Below, in pieces: positions 18,118 to 28,575 of a stretch of 64,000 nucleotides of DNA. The first letter of the stretch is position 1. Every line of letters begins with the position of its first letter. Below the pieces are notes generated by a model. The model did no database searches, was not told the DNA's origin, and saw only the letters and a list, made by a program, of their open reading frames with translations. The stretch is from Bacteroidales bacterium. Its GTDB lineage: Bacteria; Bacteroidota; Bacteroidia; Bacteroidales; Lentimicrobiaceae. Location: the NCBI GenBank assembly GCA_024636955.1, contig JAGXGB010000016.1, forward strand, positions 1-64,000, in the 5' to 3' direction. Made by a program: the position numbers and the translations under genes.

Positions 18118-19545
18118 ATGACGGGGATAATAACCGGATCAGTAGTGATTTTTTCTTGTGTAGTTTTTGCCATTATCGGTTATCGGATGGTAACCAGGAA
18201 TAATTATGGCATTGCCTTAATAATTATTCTCTCAATTGCCTTGGTACTACGCTTGTTTGTCGCTGCTGATGGTTATCTGCATAACTGGGATGAACGATAC
18301 CATGCCCTTGTTGCTAAGAATCTTATAAAACATCCTCTCAAGCCAACGCTTTATGATAATCCTGTTTTACCATACAACCACAACAACTGGATAGCAAATC
18401 ATGTATGGCTTGATAAAGGACCGGTTCCTCTTTGGAGTATGGCCATTTCTATTCTTACCTTCGGTACTAATGAGTATTCAGTGAGAATTCCAGCTATGAT
18501 TCTTTCCCTTCTTTCAGTATATCTTACCTTCCTGATAGGGAAAAACTTATTTAATGAACGTATTGGACTACTGGCTTCCTTTTTTCATGCTATTAATGGG
18601 CTTATAATTGAGGTTGCAGGAGGAAGAGTTTCGTCAGATAGTGTAGAGACTTTTTTTGTTTTCTTCGTTCAACTTGCTGTTCTATTGTCGATATTAACAA
18701 TTACACACAAAAAAGGAGTTTGGTTTTCAATACTCATAGGTTTGGTAACCTCCCTGGCATTCCTTAGTAAATGGACGCCTGCTCTAATAGTATTCCCCGT
18801 ATGGTTGGCAGGAGAATTTTTCGCGGCTAACAAACCGGTAAGAAGGATAATTTCAGAGCTTATGTTAGGTGTGGCTTCATTCTTAATAATAACACTCCCA
18901 TGGCTAATATATATTTATTCCCAATTCCCCCAGGAAGCTGTTTATGTTATTAGAAAGTTTGTGCTTGCCTATGATGTAACCCTTGAACAACATCAAGGTC
19001 CGTTTTATTACTATTTTCAGAATCTGGGAATGGTTTTTGGAGAAGTGATATGGATAGTTCTCCTGCCGGCCATTTATTTGATGATAAAAAAGAAGACTGA
19101 CTGGAGGATGGTTATCTTGAATATATGGTGGTTGATTCCTTTTGTGATATTCACTTTTGCTGCAACCAAACGGCATACTTACCTTTTAATTAGTGCTCCG
19201 GCGTTTTTTACTATTCTCTCTTATTATTTATTTTTCATTTGGCAGCACCAGGGGTTGAAACGATGGGTCTTATATCTTGTTACATTCTTATTGATTCTGT
19301 TACCCGTGAGATACACTATTGAACGTGTAAAACCATTTAATAATACAGAACGTGATCCGGCATGGTCAGATGAGATTAAAGCCCTTGATGGGAAGTTTGA
19401 TAAGAATACCGTTTTCGTTAACGAAGACCATGCGATTGAAGGAATGTTTTACACTGATTATATATTTTATGGCGGTATGCCAAAGCCTGAGGAAATCCAG
19501 TTATTGAAGGAAAAAGGATACAATGTAATAAGACGAAATGAGTAA
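18118..19545 (+). CDS. Membrane glycosyltransferase, GT39/ArnT-like
   Basis: A 475-residue polytopic membrane protein with about ten hydrophobic helices. The first extracytoplasmic loop carries the acidic block NWDERYHALVAKNL near residue 58, where the GT-C fold places its catalytic aspartate. The sequence LWLDKGPVPLW-like segment near 100 is typical of the PMT/ArnT group. These enzymes move a sugar from a polyprenyl phosphate to protein or lipid on the outer face of the inner membrane. The gene overlaps the next gene by 8 nt, so the two are cotranscribed. Donor and acceptor are unknown. Confidence 0.8.
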   Translation: MTGIITGSVVIFSCVVFAIIGYRMVTRNNYGIALIIILSIALVLRLFVAADGYLHNWDERYHALVAKNLIKHPLKPTLYDNPVLPYNHNNWIANHVWLDKGPVPLWSMAISILTFGTNEYSVRIPAMILSLLSVYLTFLIGKNLFNERIGLLASFFHAINGLIIEVAGGRVSSDSVETFFVFFVQLAVLLSILTITHKKGVWFSILIGLVTSLAFLSKWTPALIVFPVWLAGEFFAANKPVRRIISELMLGVASFLIITLPWLIYIYSQFPQEAVYVIRKFVLAYDVTLEQHQGPFYYYFQNLGMVFGEVIWIVLLPAIYLMIKKKTDWRMVILNIWWLIPFVIFTFAATKRHTYLLISAPAFFTILSYYLFFIWQHQGLKRWVLYLVTFLLILLPVRYTIERVKPFNNTERDPAWSDEIKALDGKFDKNTVFVNEDHAIEGMFYTDYIFYGGMPKPEEIQLLKEKGYNVIRRNE

Positions 19546-20446
19546 GATGAAGATCATTAGAAGGATACTTTCATTATTGGTGTTGCTTTTCGTTACTGCA
19601 TCATGTTCCACTATAGCCCAACAACGAACTGTTACAACTAAATCGGCGAAAGCCTTCAACAGTGAATGGACACTAGTATTCGGTGACGAGTTCAATGATA
19701 CAACACTCAATAAAGAAGTATGGTTAACTTATTTTCCTTACACCCATGATGGGAGTGATCAGTGTGCCTTTTGCCGTACACACGGTGATGAAAATCAGGT
19801 TTTCCTTGACCGCAATATTGTGATAAGAGATGGAATACTAAACATTGTTGCCAAACATGAAAAAGCCGAATGGATGGGTGAACACCGCAATTTTACTTCA
19901 GGTATGATACATGCCAGGAAAGCATACGGGCATGGGAGATATGAAGTTAGAAGCAAGTTACCCGCCGGTGAAGGATTTTGGCCTGGGATATGGACTTTTG
20001 GACAAATATCAGCCGAAGTGGATCTTATGGAGGCGGGCATGCAGAACCCTGAGAGATTCCATACTTCTGTCCATAACTGGTTGATCAAAAAGATGAAGCA
20101 TAAAAGGATAAATATTGGAGTTGATCTTTCAGAAGACTTCCATGTGTACGCTATGGAGTGGGACGAGAACTCTATCAGGTTCTTCTTTGATGATATTCAG
20201 GTATGGGAGTTATGCAGGTATGCCACCCGCAGAGGTAATAACCCAAAGAAGTGTAATGTGCGTAGGGCCAGCTATATACAACAGCCTGTTTTTCCTCCTG
20301 ATGATGAAAAACTTTTCCTGATCATTGGTATGGGCATAGGTAATGAAACCACTCCATTTACGAGTACACCTAAAGAAACTACTTTGTTCCCAAATCAACT
20401 CCAGGTTGACTACATCAGGATATACGAGAAGAAGAAATCAAATTAA
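19538..20446 (+). CDS. GH16-family glycoside hydrolase lipoprotein
   Basis: A 302-residue lipoprotein: signal sequence followed by a lipobox with Cys23 (TASCS). The GH16 domain begins WTLVFGDEFNDTTLN and has the catalytic block EVDLMEAG near 165, in which the first Glu is the nucleophile and the last Glu the acid/base. The preceding FWPGIWTFG is also characteristic. GH16 enzymes cut beta-1,3 or beta-1,4 glucans and galactans such as laminarin or agar; the substrate is not evident. It overlaps the GT39 gene. No SusC/SusD pair lies nearby, so this is not a classical polysaccharide utilisation locus. Confidence 0.9.
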   Translation: MSKMKIIRRILSLLVLLFVTASCSTIAQQRTVTTKSAKAFNSEWTLVFGDEFNDTTLNKEVWLTYFPYTHDGSDQCAFCRTHGDENQVFLDRNIVIRDGILNIVAKHEKAEWMGEHRNFTSGMIHARKAYGHGRYEVRSKLPAGEGFWPGIWTFGQISAEVDLMEAGMQNPERFHTSVHNWLIKKMKHKRINIGVDLSEDFHVYAMEWDENSIRFFFDDIQVWELCRYATRRGNNPKKCNVRRASYIQQPVFPPDDEKLFLIIGMGIGNETTPFTSTPKETTLFPNQLQVDYIRIYEKKKSN

Positions 20447-20466
20447 TAGCAGGCATCTGCAAAAAA

Positions 20467-21282
20467 TTATTGTACCAAAATCTTTCCGGCTTGCGGTGTG
20501 AATGTTGATACTCCTCCTGATGGGCTAGTACCAGGCTCAATGCTGTATATATAAATACCAGAGGGATAATCATTTAACTGAACTGTAATATTATCAGATG
20601 TATTTAGTAATTGGCGGGTAGTTATTAATCTTCCATTTGAGTCACTAATCTTTAAAATGGCTGATGCAGTTCCTTCAGGCAATAAATATGGTATTTTAAT
20701 AAAGCTGCTGGCGGGATTTGGAAAAGCAGGTGATAAGCTGATTTTCCCTGATGGTATCTCTGATTCTTCAATTGAAGTAATAGTACCGGGTAAATTGTAT
20801 ACTCTTGTAGTTATAGTATACAAGGCAATTGAATAATCATAACTATAAGTTAACAGCTTCACGGCACTGTTCTCCGTAGTGAAGGCACTCATGTACTGGC
20901 ATCCGGGAATTGTTAGTAGCACTGTTCCGTCATCCTTAATCACTTTTGCATTAAAAGTATAGTATTCGCTAGTGGTATTGTATGCATAATATACGTATGC
21001 AAGACAAAGTTCATTGGATAAGGTGAACATGTTCTCACTAACATATCTAATGTCGTATAAATAATTATTAACCGGTACAGGTAAATTAATGGTTTTCCAT
21101 AAGGTATGGTCAGTGTTATAAATACGGCATTGATTGTTTACCACATCCATGATGTAAAATTTATCACCTGAATTTGTCAGATTAACGAATGTGCCTGATG
21201 CATCATAAGTCTTTTCAAGTGTAATTTGTCCGTTTACAATAACTGATAACAGAATAAAAATAACAGGTAGTATTTTTTTCAT
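20467..21282 (-). CDS. Secreted T9SS cargo protein of unknown function
   Basis: A 271-residue exported protein. ATG 21282 starts a signal peptide (MKKILPVIFILLSVIVNGQ); the upstream in-frame extension to 21360 is not plausible and would overlap the divergent gene. The middle is beta-rich and resembles a small propeller-like domain (repeated short strands such as FYIMDVVNNQCRIYN). The C-terminal 85 residues are a type A sorting domain with AFPNPASSFIKIPY and a terminal AGKILVQ. No enzyme motif. Likely cell-surface or released. Confidence 0.8.
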   Translation of the reverse strand: MKKILPVIFILLSVIVNGQITLEKTYDASGTFVNLTNSGDKFYIMDVVNNQCRIYNTDHTLWKTINLPVPVNNYLYDIRYVSENMFTLSNELCLAYVYYAYNTTSEYYTFNAKVIKDDGTVLLTIPGCQYMSAFTTENSAVKLLTYSYDYSIALYTITTRVYNLPGTITSIEESEIPSGKISLSPAFPNPASSFIKIPYLLPEGTASAILKISDSNGRLITTRQLLNTSDNITVQLNDYPSGIYIYSIEPGTSPSGGVSTFTPQAGKILVQ

Positions 21283-21353
21283 TTTGGCCCTTTTTGTGGT
21301 TTGCAAATTTAGTTTTTGTTCAACAAGTTTATACCTTTCGGGAAAATTAAGAT

Positions 21354-22424
21354 ATGTCAAGCCATAGATTTGTTTTGCCGGATGTACTAAAAGGGTTTGC
21401 AGTGCTGATGATGATACAGGTTCACATTACTGAACTTTTCGCTGTGCCCTCCTTTTATGCCGGATTAGCGGGCAAAATATCACTATTTCTTGGTGGTGTA
21501 CCGGCAGCACCATTGTTTATGGCGGCAATGGGCTTTTTCATAGGCTATGGTAGAATCAAGCATAACCGACCCGATGAAACAGAAATTGTGACAGTGGGCA
21601 GAAGTGTTTTGCGCGGAATAAAGCTTATTATCCTTGGGTTTCTCCTAAACATCGGTCTCAACCTGCATCTATTCTACAAGATATATACCGGGACATTTGA
21701 ACTTGACCCCTTACCATATTTATTTGGTGCGGATATCCTTTTCATGGCGGGTATAGCTGTTATTGCTATTCCACTTGTAATGAAAGCCTTCAGAAACTCC
21801 GTAATTATACTTGTTGTAATTGCGCTGTTGATTACTGTGTTAAGTGATGTACTTCCACTATATAAAGGAAACTCCGCATTCTTCAAGTATCTGATGGTAT
21901 ACATCCACAGCAATGAGTGGTGGTCATATTTCCCGGTACTTCCCTGGTTGGCATACCCATTTTTAGGTGCATCTATAGGAAGATTACATGTTGAATATCC
22001 TGATGCTCTTCAAAAAACCGGCAAGAATGCCCTTGTATTTTTGGCAGCACTTGTGCCATTCCTTATATTTGCCAGGGATGGATTCAACATTTCATCATAT
22101 CTTCCTGCCTATTACCATCATGGAATTGTGTTCTTTTTCTGGGCTGTGGCATTCATGGTAATAATTACTATTGGCGTTTATAATCTATTGAGTTACATCA
22201 CGCCCAATAATATTGTAGTGAAATACCTTGCATGGACCGGAAAGAATGTAACAGCTTTTTATATTATACAGTGGCTGATAATCGGAAACATTGCTACTGC
22301 AATCTATAAATCCCAGGAGCCTGCTACTCTGTTAATTTGGTTTATTGGAATTACTGCAGTTGTATCAGGTTTAGTTTGGGTTTGGGAACTCAGGAAAGGA
22401 AAGCAACGGAATAATCCCGGCTGA
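21354..22424 (+). CDS. Membrane acyltransferase-like protein (DUF1624/heparan N-acetyltransferase type)
   Basis: A 356-residue integral membrane protein with about ten helices. The N-terminus RFVLPDVLKGFAVLMMIQVHITELF has the arrangement of the acyltransferase-3/DUF1624 superfamily, with Asp near 10 and the key histidine (H24). Members transfer acyl groups from the cytosol to sugars across the membrane. The next part (GGVPAAPLFMAAMGFFIGYG) fits too. Substrate unknown. Its stop codon abuts the stop of the convergent CotH gene with no spacer. Confidence 0.7.
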   Translation: MSSHRFVLPDVLKGFAVLMMIQVHITELFAVPSFYAGLAGKISLFLGGVPAAPLFMAAMGFFIGYGRIKHNRPDETEIVTVGRSVLRGIKLIILGFLLNIGLNLHLFYKIYTGTFELDPLPYLFGADILFMAGIAVIAIPLVMKAFRNSVIILVVIALLITVLSDVLPLYKGNSAFFKYLMVYIHSNEWWSYFPVLPWLAYPFLGASIGRLHVEYPDALQKTGKNALVFLAALVPFLIFARDGFNISSYLPAYYHHGIVFFFWAVAFMVIITIGVYNLLSYITPNNIVVKYLAWTGKNVTAFYIIQWLIIGNIATAIYKSQEPATLLIWFIGITAVVSGLVWVWELRKGKQRNNPG

Positions 22425-24677
22425 TTAAGGCAGGATAATTTTAGCACTCTTCCCGTCTTTTGAGCGAACAATGAAAACGCCATGCTTAAGGGAAGATATC
22501 TCTGCCCTGTCAGCATCAGTGAAATTCATTAGCAATCGTCCGGCAACATCATAGATTGAAAAATCGGTTCTCTCATCAAGATAGATATAACCATCAACAA
22601 CCGGATTAGGCCAAACCCTCAGTACATTTGAACCTTTGGCAATTTCTCCTTCACTGTTAGATCTTCCAGGAGTTGGAGTGCTGAAGAACTGCCATTCAGG
22701 TGAGCCATCAGTTACTCTGCCCATTGATACGTCAGTTGTTTGCCATGTGTAGAACAGGGCATCAATTTTCAGGTTGCCTGAAGCATCGTTATCAAACAAA
22801 CCGACCTCTTCATTGTCTTTGCTAAGTTTAAACGAGGCATGTGCAGGACCTTGCGCCTCATCACCATCTGCCCATATAATGAGGTAGCTCCCCGGGGAAA
22901 TAATGGTATCAGGTAATTTCCATTTATCAGGATTATCAATATTATCAGTCAGGTACTTATCGCCTAGCCAGATATATTCCTCGCCTCCATTGTATAGTTC
23001 AATCCAGTCGTCATAATCCCCATGTTCATCAGCAATGATAGAATTGTTGTTGGTCATAATCTCATTGATTACAAGATTCCTAGAATCAATAGCAGGAATG
23101 ATGTATGTATAAGGCACGCATGGTTGAGTAATTGTGGCAAGAGCATCATCTGAAGCTTTCACTCTGAATTGAATAACAGTCTCTTCCTTCATACCACTCA
23201 GTGAGGTTGAGAATATGCTATCATTTGCTAAAAGATCTCCATCAATACCCAGATCATTCATTGCCTGGAATTTCCAGCTTCCTCCTGTGAATTTATATTC
23301 CAGATAAACCTCTGCCAAATTCTCATCTTCAACATGTGCTGTTATAACCATCCGCTGCATGGATAGAGGGTTGTTATGCTTAATGTATTTTACCATCGGC
23401 GGCGTATTCCCTGTCATGGCTTGGGCTATTGCACTGTTATTACGAGTGTTAATAAAAGGGAAAATGCCATCAGGCACATGTGCCCCAGTGCCACCAGTCC
23501 ATGAAGTGTTGAATGACTGGATGTTATAACCATAATCAAGTGGATAAAAGGGATCATTAACTACATATGGTCTGATAAGATCACGAACAGCTGATATACG
23601 GTCATTTAAAGATTGGGTAGAAGTTACTGAAGCTATCACCTGCTTTAGGTAATAGGTGAACTGAAGTTTATACTCAGGCACCTGTAAAAGCCGTTTGAAC
23701 AAAGGCCTTGGATCAGAATGCGCCCAGTTGTATATATTGCGTTTCGACCAATCAATGTTGAACCAGTCGATGCCAAAGGTATTATCAACATCGTAAGGTA
23801 TATACTCGAATAATCCCGTGGCCGGGTTCTTATAAAGATAAAAGTTGTTCTTGTTAAAAATATATCCATCCCAGTTGCCTGTTAACACATCAATGGCAGC
23901 AATCTTAAGGTAATCCTGAACATTGAACACCCCCTCAAGCCTGCAAGGTAGATCAGCTATTGATGTATTGTTAAGTATGCTGATAAACTCTGCGAGATCA
24001 CTATAGTCATCAGTTTCTTCATTGGTTGTTAATTCATATACTCTATTACTGTTCTGTCCAAATTTATAGGAATCGGGATTACTGCTTTTATATCTTAGAT
24101 CAGCACCATAGGTGCATTTATAGAGATTTCCGTTTTTGCTGCCAAAATAGCTATCAGTAAACTCTTCATCAATATGTTCCACATTCAAATATAGTCCGTG
24201 ATAGTTTCCGTTAATGTAAAGCTCAACATGATTGGCCCTCGGACCTGCAATACCTGATTCTCGTAATATTTCCCAGTATATAAGAGCCCTGCTTACTGAC
24301 GGGTCATTATGCTCACCATTCAGATTCATTTTCTCAATGCCATGATAAACCCTGCCTAGAATAAAGGTATTGAAAGATACTTTAAACGACTTTTTTTCTG
24401 AAACCCTTGAAGTATTACCCCGAAGCCTGAATCCTATATTATTTAATGTGTCATGCACATTGCCGTTGTTAAAAATAAGAACAGCGCGGAATTCATGATC
24501 GCTGTCTACATTCTCGTATATCCATGTAAGCGTGTCAGGATGTATAAGGATATCTACCCGTGGAACAACACTTTTGATGTATACTTCACCATTATCAGGT
24601 AATTCAGGCTGTGCAATTAGTTCTTTGCCATTAAAAATTAACAATAGTATTGCAATAGCTGTATAGAGAGGTTTCAT
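22425..24677 (-). CDS. CotH-kinase-family protein with lamin-tail and T9SS domains
   Basis: A 750-residue exported protein. ATG 24677 begins a signal peptide (MKPLYTAIAILLLIF); the frame continues upstream to 24869, but into the divergent gene. The CotH-like kinase domain covers about residues 45-400, with the blocks KMNLNGEHNDPSVSRALIYW and HGLYLNVEHIDEEF. A beta-sandwich follows near 415-510. A lamin-tail domain (INEIMTNNNS ... DDWIELYNGGEEY) lies at about 520-660. The end is a T9SS type A sorting domain beginning RVWPNPVVDGYIYLDE. CotH proteins phosphorylate protein targets in Bacillus spore coats; the target here is unknown. Confidence 0.87.
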   Translation of the reverse strand: MKPLYTAIAILLLIFNGKELIAQPELPDNGEVYIKSVVPRVDILIHPDTLTWIYENVDSDHEFRAVLIFNNGNVHDTLNNIGFRLRGNTSRVSEKKSFKVSFNTFILGRVYHGIEKMNLNGEHNDPSVSRALIYWEILRESGIAGPRANHVELYINGNYHGLYLNVEHIDEEFTDSYFGSKNGNLYKCTYGADLRYKSSNPDSYKFGQNSNRVYELTTNEETDDYSDLAEFISILNNTSIADLPCRLEGVFNVQDYLKIAAIDVLTGNWDGYIFNKNNFYLYKNPATGLFEYIPYDVDNTFGIDWFNIDWSKRNIYNWAHSDPRPLFKRLLQVPEYKLQFTYYLKQVIASVTSTQSLNDRISAVRDLIRPYVVNDPFYPLDYGYNIQSFNTSWTGGTGAHVPDGIFPFINTRNNSAIAQAMTGNTPPMVKYIKHNNPLSMQRMVITAHVEDENLAEVYLEYKFTGGSWKFQAMNDLGIDGDLLANDSIFSTSLSGMKEETVIQFRVKASDDALATITQPCVPYTYIIPAIDSRNLVINEIMTNNNSIIADEHGDYDDWIELYNGGEEYIWLGDKYLTDNIDNPDKWKLPDTIISPGSYLIIWADGDEAQGPAHASFKLSKDNEEVGLFDNDASGNLKIDALFYTWQTTDVSMGRVTDGSPEWQFFSTPTPGRSNSEGEIAKGSNVLRVWPNPVVDGYIYLDERTDFSIYDVAGRLLMNFTDADRAEISSLKHGVFIVRSKDGKSAKIILP

Positions 24678-24773
24678 TAGTGTGCATGTAAATTCGGTTG
24701 TAAAGGTAACATCAATCTTAACGCAAGTTATGTAACAAGCGCATTGAATAAAGGAATTTATTACATTAGCTAA

Positions 24774-26174
24774 ATGAATATAGGTCTTATTTTCCCAAAT
24801 AAAGATAGAAGATACAAAACTGTTCATCTTGGCCTTGCCTATTTGGTTTCCTATGCAAGGACTGTTCATAACGATTTGAAGTTCACTATTCTGGATACCA
24901 GAGTAGCTACGAAGAAGGAAACAAAGGAGTTCTTTAATGGAGACTTTGATCTGATTGGGATGACTGTATTTTCTCCCGTTTACTTTGAAGTTATTAGGCT
25001 ATTCAATACAGTTAGGAACAGTTGTCCGGGTGTTCCGGTGGTTCTTGGTGGGCCATATGTTACTACCATGATGGAGGAAATATTTGAAGATACACCTGCT
25101 GACTTCGCCGTATTTGGGGAAGGGGAAATAACTTTTTCTGAATTAATTAATCACATTAAAGGGACTAAGGAAATTAGTGAAATATCAGGGTTAATGTATA
25201 AAAACCAGGATGGGGTAATTACAAAAAATGCCCTCCGACCCAAGATTAAAGACCTTAACTCTATACCCCTCCCTGCCTATGATACTTTCCCAATGAAAAG
25301 GTATCCATTGCACAGGATGATAACAAGCAGAGGATGCCCCTACGCATGTGCATGGTGCAATTCAAGCTCAATATGGGGGCCCAGTTACAGGCGCAGAAGT
25401 GTTGAGAATGTAATTGAAGAAATAGAATTATTGCTTTGCACGTATGGCAGGAAGATCTTTGTTTTTGGAGACAACAGTTTCAATATCAGCCGTGAATGGG
25501 TGAATGATTTCTGTGATACATTGATTCAAAAAAAGACCAATATAATGTGGTCAGTATCAGTTCGGGCCGACAACATGACGCAAGAGCTAGCTTACAAAAT
25601 GAAGGAAGCGGGATGTTACAATGTTGCGATAGGTATAGAATCAGCAAACAATGAAGTATTAAACCATATCAGAAAAGGGGCTGAAATTGAGCAGATACAA
25701 GCTGGGATTAAGATGTTGAAAAAAGCAGGTATTGAGGTTCTGTCGCAGTTTGTTATTGGCAGTCCTCATGACACACTTGCCACCATCAAAGAATCCATCG
25801 CTTTTGCAAAACAGTCAGGTTGCGACTACTCAAACTTTTATACTGTACTCCCATTTAAAGGAACTCATCAATGGGAATATGTTGAAAAGCACGGCACTTT
25901 TTTGGCAAATAAAACGCACAACTTTCACACTATAAATCCCCGGATAGTCTTTGAAACACCCGAATTCAGTTATGCGGATAGGCTTCAGGCAATCAAGCTT
26001 GTAAAGAAAGAAGGATTTTATAGTAATAAAGATAAAAAGAGTTGGCTGTTTGATGTAGCAAAGGAAACAGCGCGTATGCTTCAGGAAACTCTCAAAGGGC
26101 CTGCCGGAGAAAAAGTTTATCTGATTCTTAAGTCTGTATATAAATTGAAGTTGATCAAGAAGAATAATATTTAG
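24774..26174 (+). CDS. B12-binding radical SAM protein
   Basis: A 466-residue cytosolic enzyme. Residues 1-140 form a cobalamin-binding domain; the conserved glycine strand is VPVVLGGPYVTT. The radical SAM domain starts near 175. Its iron-sulfur motif is CxxxCxxC in RGCPYACAWCNSS, followed by the SAM-binding GDNSFNISREW block. Most characterised relatives are methylases or ring-forming enzymes that act on unreactive carbons. No DxHxxG base is visible in the B12 domain, which suits this class. It is the first gene of a four-gene plus-strand cluster with GT2, GT4 and a second radical SAM gene. Confidence 0.88.
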   Translation: MNIGLIFPNKDRRYKTVHLGLAYLVSYARTVHNDLKFTILDTRVATKKETKEFFNGDFDLIGMTVFSPVYFEVIRLFNTVRNSCPGVPVVLGGPYVTTMMEEIFEDTPADFAVFGEGEITFSELINHIKGTKEISEISGLMYKNQDGVITKNALRPKIKDLNSIPLPAYDTFPMKRYPLHRMITSRGCPYACAWCNSSSIWGPSYRRRSVENVIEEIELLLCTYGRKIFVFGDNSFNISREWVNDFCDTLIQKKTNIMWSVSVRADNMTQELAYKMKEAGCYNVAIGIESANNEVLNHIRKGAEIEQIQAGIKMLKKAGIEVLSQFVIGSPHDTLATIKESIAFAKQSGCDYSNFYTVLPFKGTHQWEYVEKHGTFLANKTHNFHTINPRIVFETPEFSYADRLQAIKLVKKEGFYSNKDKKSWLFDVAKETARMLQETLKGPAGEKVYLILKSVYKLKLIKKNNI

Positions 26175-26209
26175 CATAGTTCATGTCAATATAATAAAGT
26201 ATAGGGAAT

Positions 26210-27316
26210 ATGAATCTTCTATCAGTATTGCTGATTATAACACTGTCCATACTGGTATTATACCTGCTGTATCCGGTTTATCTCATGACGCTTAAAAAAT
26301 CAAAACCCCTTCCAATAGTAGCTGCAATTAATGAAGAGCCGGTGTCACTTATATTGCTTACGTATAACGGTATAGAATCCTTAAGAGCTAAGCTTCAACA
26401 ACTATATGATCAATTAAACGAGTTTACAACTTATGAATTCATTGTAGTTGACGATGGAAGCTCAGACGGTACAAGGGAAATGCTTACTTATTTGAAAAGC
26501 TATTACAAATACAATCTGGTGCTTAATGATTTCAATAACGGCATACCTGATTCCATGAATTTTGCTGTTGGTATAGCTAAATTTAATCATTTGATTTTCT
26601 GCGATCAGCGGCAAAAGTTATCACCTAATATTCTTAAGCTCTTAACAGCGCCACTGCATGACCCTGATATAGGCGCTGTGTCAGGTTGTATCTCTTATTG
26701 TGATTGCGATAGTAAGCACTCCATCTTGCGCAGGCATGAAAACTTTCTTAAGAAACTTGAAAGCAGAACCGGCCGTTTAATAGGCGTTTATGGTCCGTTA
26801 TATGCTGTTAAAAAAAGTTGTTACGTTAACATCGCCCACGATACAATTCTTGATGATCTGGCTTTAAGCTTAAGTATATTGCCAGGGAAACAGGTTGTTT
26901 TGATTGAAGACTGCTGCATAACTGATAAAAACTTCTATAAGTTGTATGATCTGAAACGTAGTAAAAGGTACCTGAAAGGCCTCCTGCAAGTTTTGAAGAA
27001 GAAAGAACTCATAAACAACTTACCTCAATGTGTATTGATAATGTTAATTTGGCACAAGTACTTAAGGCTGCTGATTCCACCGCTGGTAATTGCATGTTAT
27101 GTTACTTTGGCCTTCAGTATTGGGAAAGGAAGTATTGAAGTAGTAGTCTTTGTAGTTATTTCTATCTTCATTTTATTAAGCATTATTGGAAGAAGGTTAA
27201 GATTTCTATCAAGCACATACAGTGTTATTAGTGTCAACATCTGTTATTTCTGTTCTCTGGTTACCCTAATGACCGACAGGTTATTCAATTGGGCAGTATC
27301 ATCTAAAAAGTTATGA
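26210..27316 (+). CDS. Membrane-anchored family 2 glycosyltransferase
   Basis: A 368-residue GT2 enzyme. One membrane helix at residues 3-25 precedes a GT-A domain with VSLILLTYNG near 43 and the nucleotide/metal motif VVDDGSSDGT near 81. The acceptor-side acidic block is ILDDLALSLSI near 220. Two to three helices at about 285-350 anchor the C-terminus. This layout is that of processive or polyprenyl-linked transferases. Its stop overlaps the start of the GT4 gene by 4 nt (ATGA), indicating translational coupling. Confidence 0.88.
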   Translation: MNLLSVLLIITLSILVLYLLYPVYLMTLKKSKPLPIVAAINEEPVSLILLTYNGIESLRAKLQQLYDQLNEFTTYEFIVVDDGSSDGTREMLTYLKSYYKYNLVLNDFNNGIPDSMNFAVGIAKFNHLIFCDQRQKLSPNILKLLTAPLHDPDIGAVSGCISYCDCDSKHSILRRHENFLKKLESRTGRLIGVYGPLYAVKKSCYVNIAHDTILDDLALSLSILPGKQVVLIEDCCITDKNFYKLYDLKRSKRYLKGLLQVLKKKELINNLPQCVLIMLIWHKYLRLLIPPLVIACYVTLAFSIGKGSIEVVVFVVISIFILLSIIGRRLRFLSSTYSVISVNICYFCSLVTLMTDRLFNWAVSSKKL

Positions 27317-28575
27317 AGGTACTTCAGCTATATTACAAAATGCCTTTCCCGATGCACGATGGTGGTGCTTATTCCATATATTCATCCTCATTGAGCCTTA
27401 TAAGTCAGGATATTGATCTCACTATCCTTGCAATGAATATGAAGAAAGCACCGACGAGTGAAGACTTAATTCCACCTGATTTCAAATCAAAAACCCGATT
27501 CAAGTCAATTGTGGTGGATAACCGGGTGAAGCCATTGAATGCGCTTTTAAGTCTAATAGGTAAAAAGTCATATTTTGCTGGCAGGTTCATTAGTAAAGAT
27601 TTTAGCAATAGCCTCATTGCATTATTAATTGAAAATGAATTTGATCTGGTTCAGCTTGAGCATTTGTATTTGTGTCAATATATTGATGTTGTCAGAAAGT
27701 ATTCCAACGCCAGGATTGCATTAAGAGCTCAGAATGTTGAGCATAAAATTTGGCAACACTACGCATCTAAAAGAACCAATCCATTTCTAAAATTTTATTT
27801 GACGCTGGAGTCAACTAAGCTCAAGGAGTTTGAAGAGAAAATGTGCTGCCTGGTTGACGGTATTATTTCCCTTACGGAGGAAGATGGAGCATATTTTAAA
27901 TCTGTAAACCTCAAAACCTCAGCCGCATTGGGGCCTATGCATAAGAATAATATTAAGGTAAGGGCAATCCCAATTGGCATAATACCTAATGGAAGTACCG
28001 GACAATCATCGGGTAATCAAGAAGGCTTACCTTTAGTATATCATCTGGGCTCAATGGATTGGCGTCCTAATGCTGAGGGAATTAGGTGGTTCATTAAAGA
28101 TGTACTCCCCTTGATAGTTGATAAAATGCCTGATATCCGTGTACATATTGCCGGGCGTAATATGCCTTCATGGTTCTTTGGTCAAAAATGTAAAAACCTG
28201 ATTGTTGACACCAACATAATCGATTCTGCAGAATATCAGAGAGATAAGGCTATTATGGTGGTGCCACTGTTATCGGGAAGTGGCATAAGAGTGAAGATAC
28301 TCGAAGGGATGGCATTAGGTAAGACTATCATAGCAACCAGTCTTGCAGCAACAGGTATCGTAAATAAAGAACATGATAATATTAGTGGTGAAGAGGAGCC
28401 GGTTATCATTGCCGATAGCCCTAATGAATTTGCTGAGCAAGTATGTAAATATGCAAGTTCGGCTGAATTATGCAGAGAAATTGGAGATAGAGCATTCAAA
28501 CGGGCGAGTGAAGAGTACAACATCAAGAATATTGGTGCTTCAATTGTGTCATTCTATAAACAATTAGCCAACTGA
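27313..28575 (+). CDS. Family 4 (GT-B) glycosyltransferase
   Basis: A 420-residue cytosolic transferase. The N-terminal half shows VLQLYYKMPFPMHDGGAYSIY, a typical glycine-rich acceptor loop. The C-terminal half has VYHLGSMDWRPNAEGIRWF, the GT4 donor-binding start, and VVPLLSGSGIRVKILEGMALGKTIIAT with the catalytic-region glutamate. It adds a sugar from a nucleotide donor to a lipid or glycan. It is coupled to the GT2 gene. A degenerate 33-bp repeat array begins in its last codons. Confidence 0.9.
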   Translation: MKVLQLYYKMPFPMHDGGAYSIYSSSLSLISQDIDLTILAMNMKKAPTSEDLIPPDFKSKTRFKSIVVDNRVKPLNALLSLIGKKSYFAGRFISKDFSNSLIALLIENEFDLVQLEHLYLCQYIDVVRKYSNARIALRAQNVEHKIWQHYASKRTNPFLKFYLTLESTKLKEFEEKMCCLVDGIISLTEEDGAYFKSVNLKTSAALGPMHKNNIKVRAIPIGIIPNGSTGQSSGNQEGLPLVYHLGSMDWRPNAEGIRWFIKDVLPLIVDKMPDIRVHIAGRNMPSWFFGQKCKNLIVDTNIIDSAEYQRDKAIMVVPLLSGSGIRVKILEGMALGKTIIATSLAATGIVNKEHDNISGEEEPVIIADSPNEFAEQVCKYASSAELCREIGDRAFKRASEEYNIKNIGASIVSFYKQLAN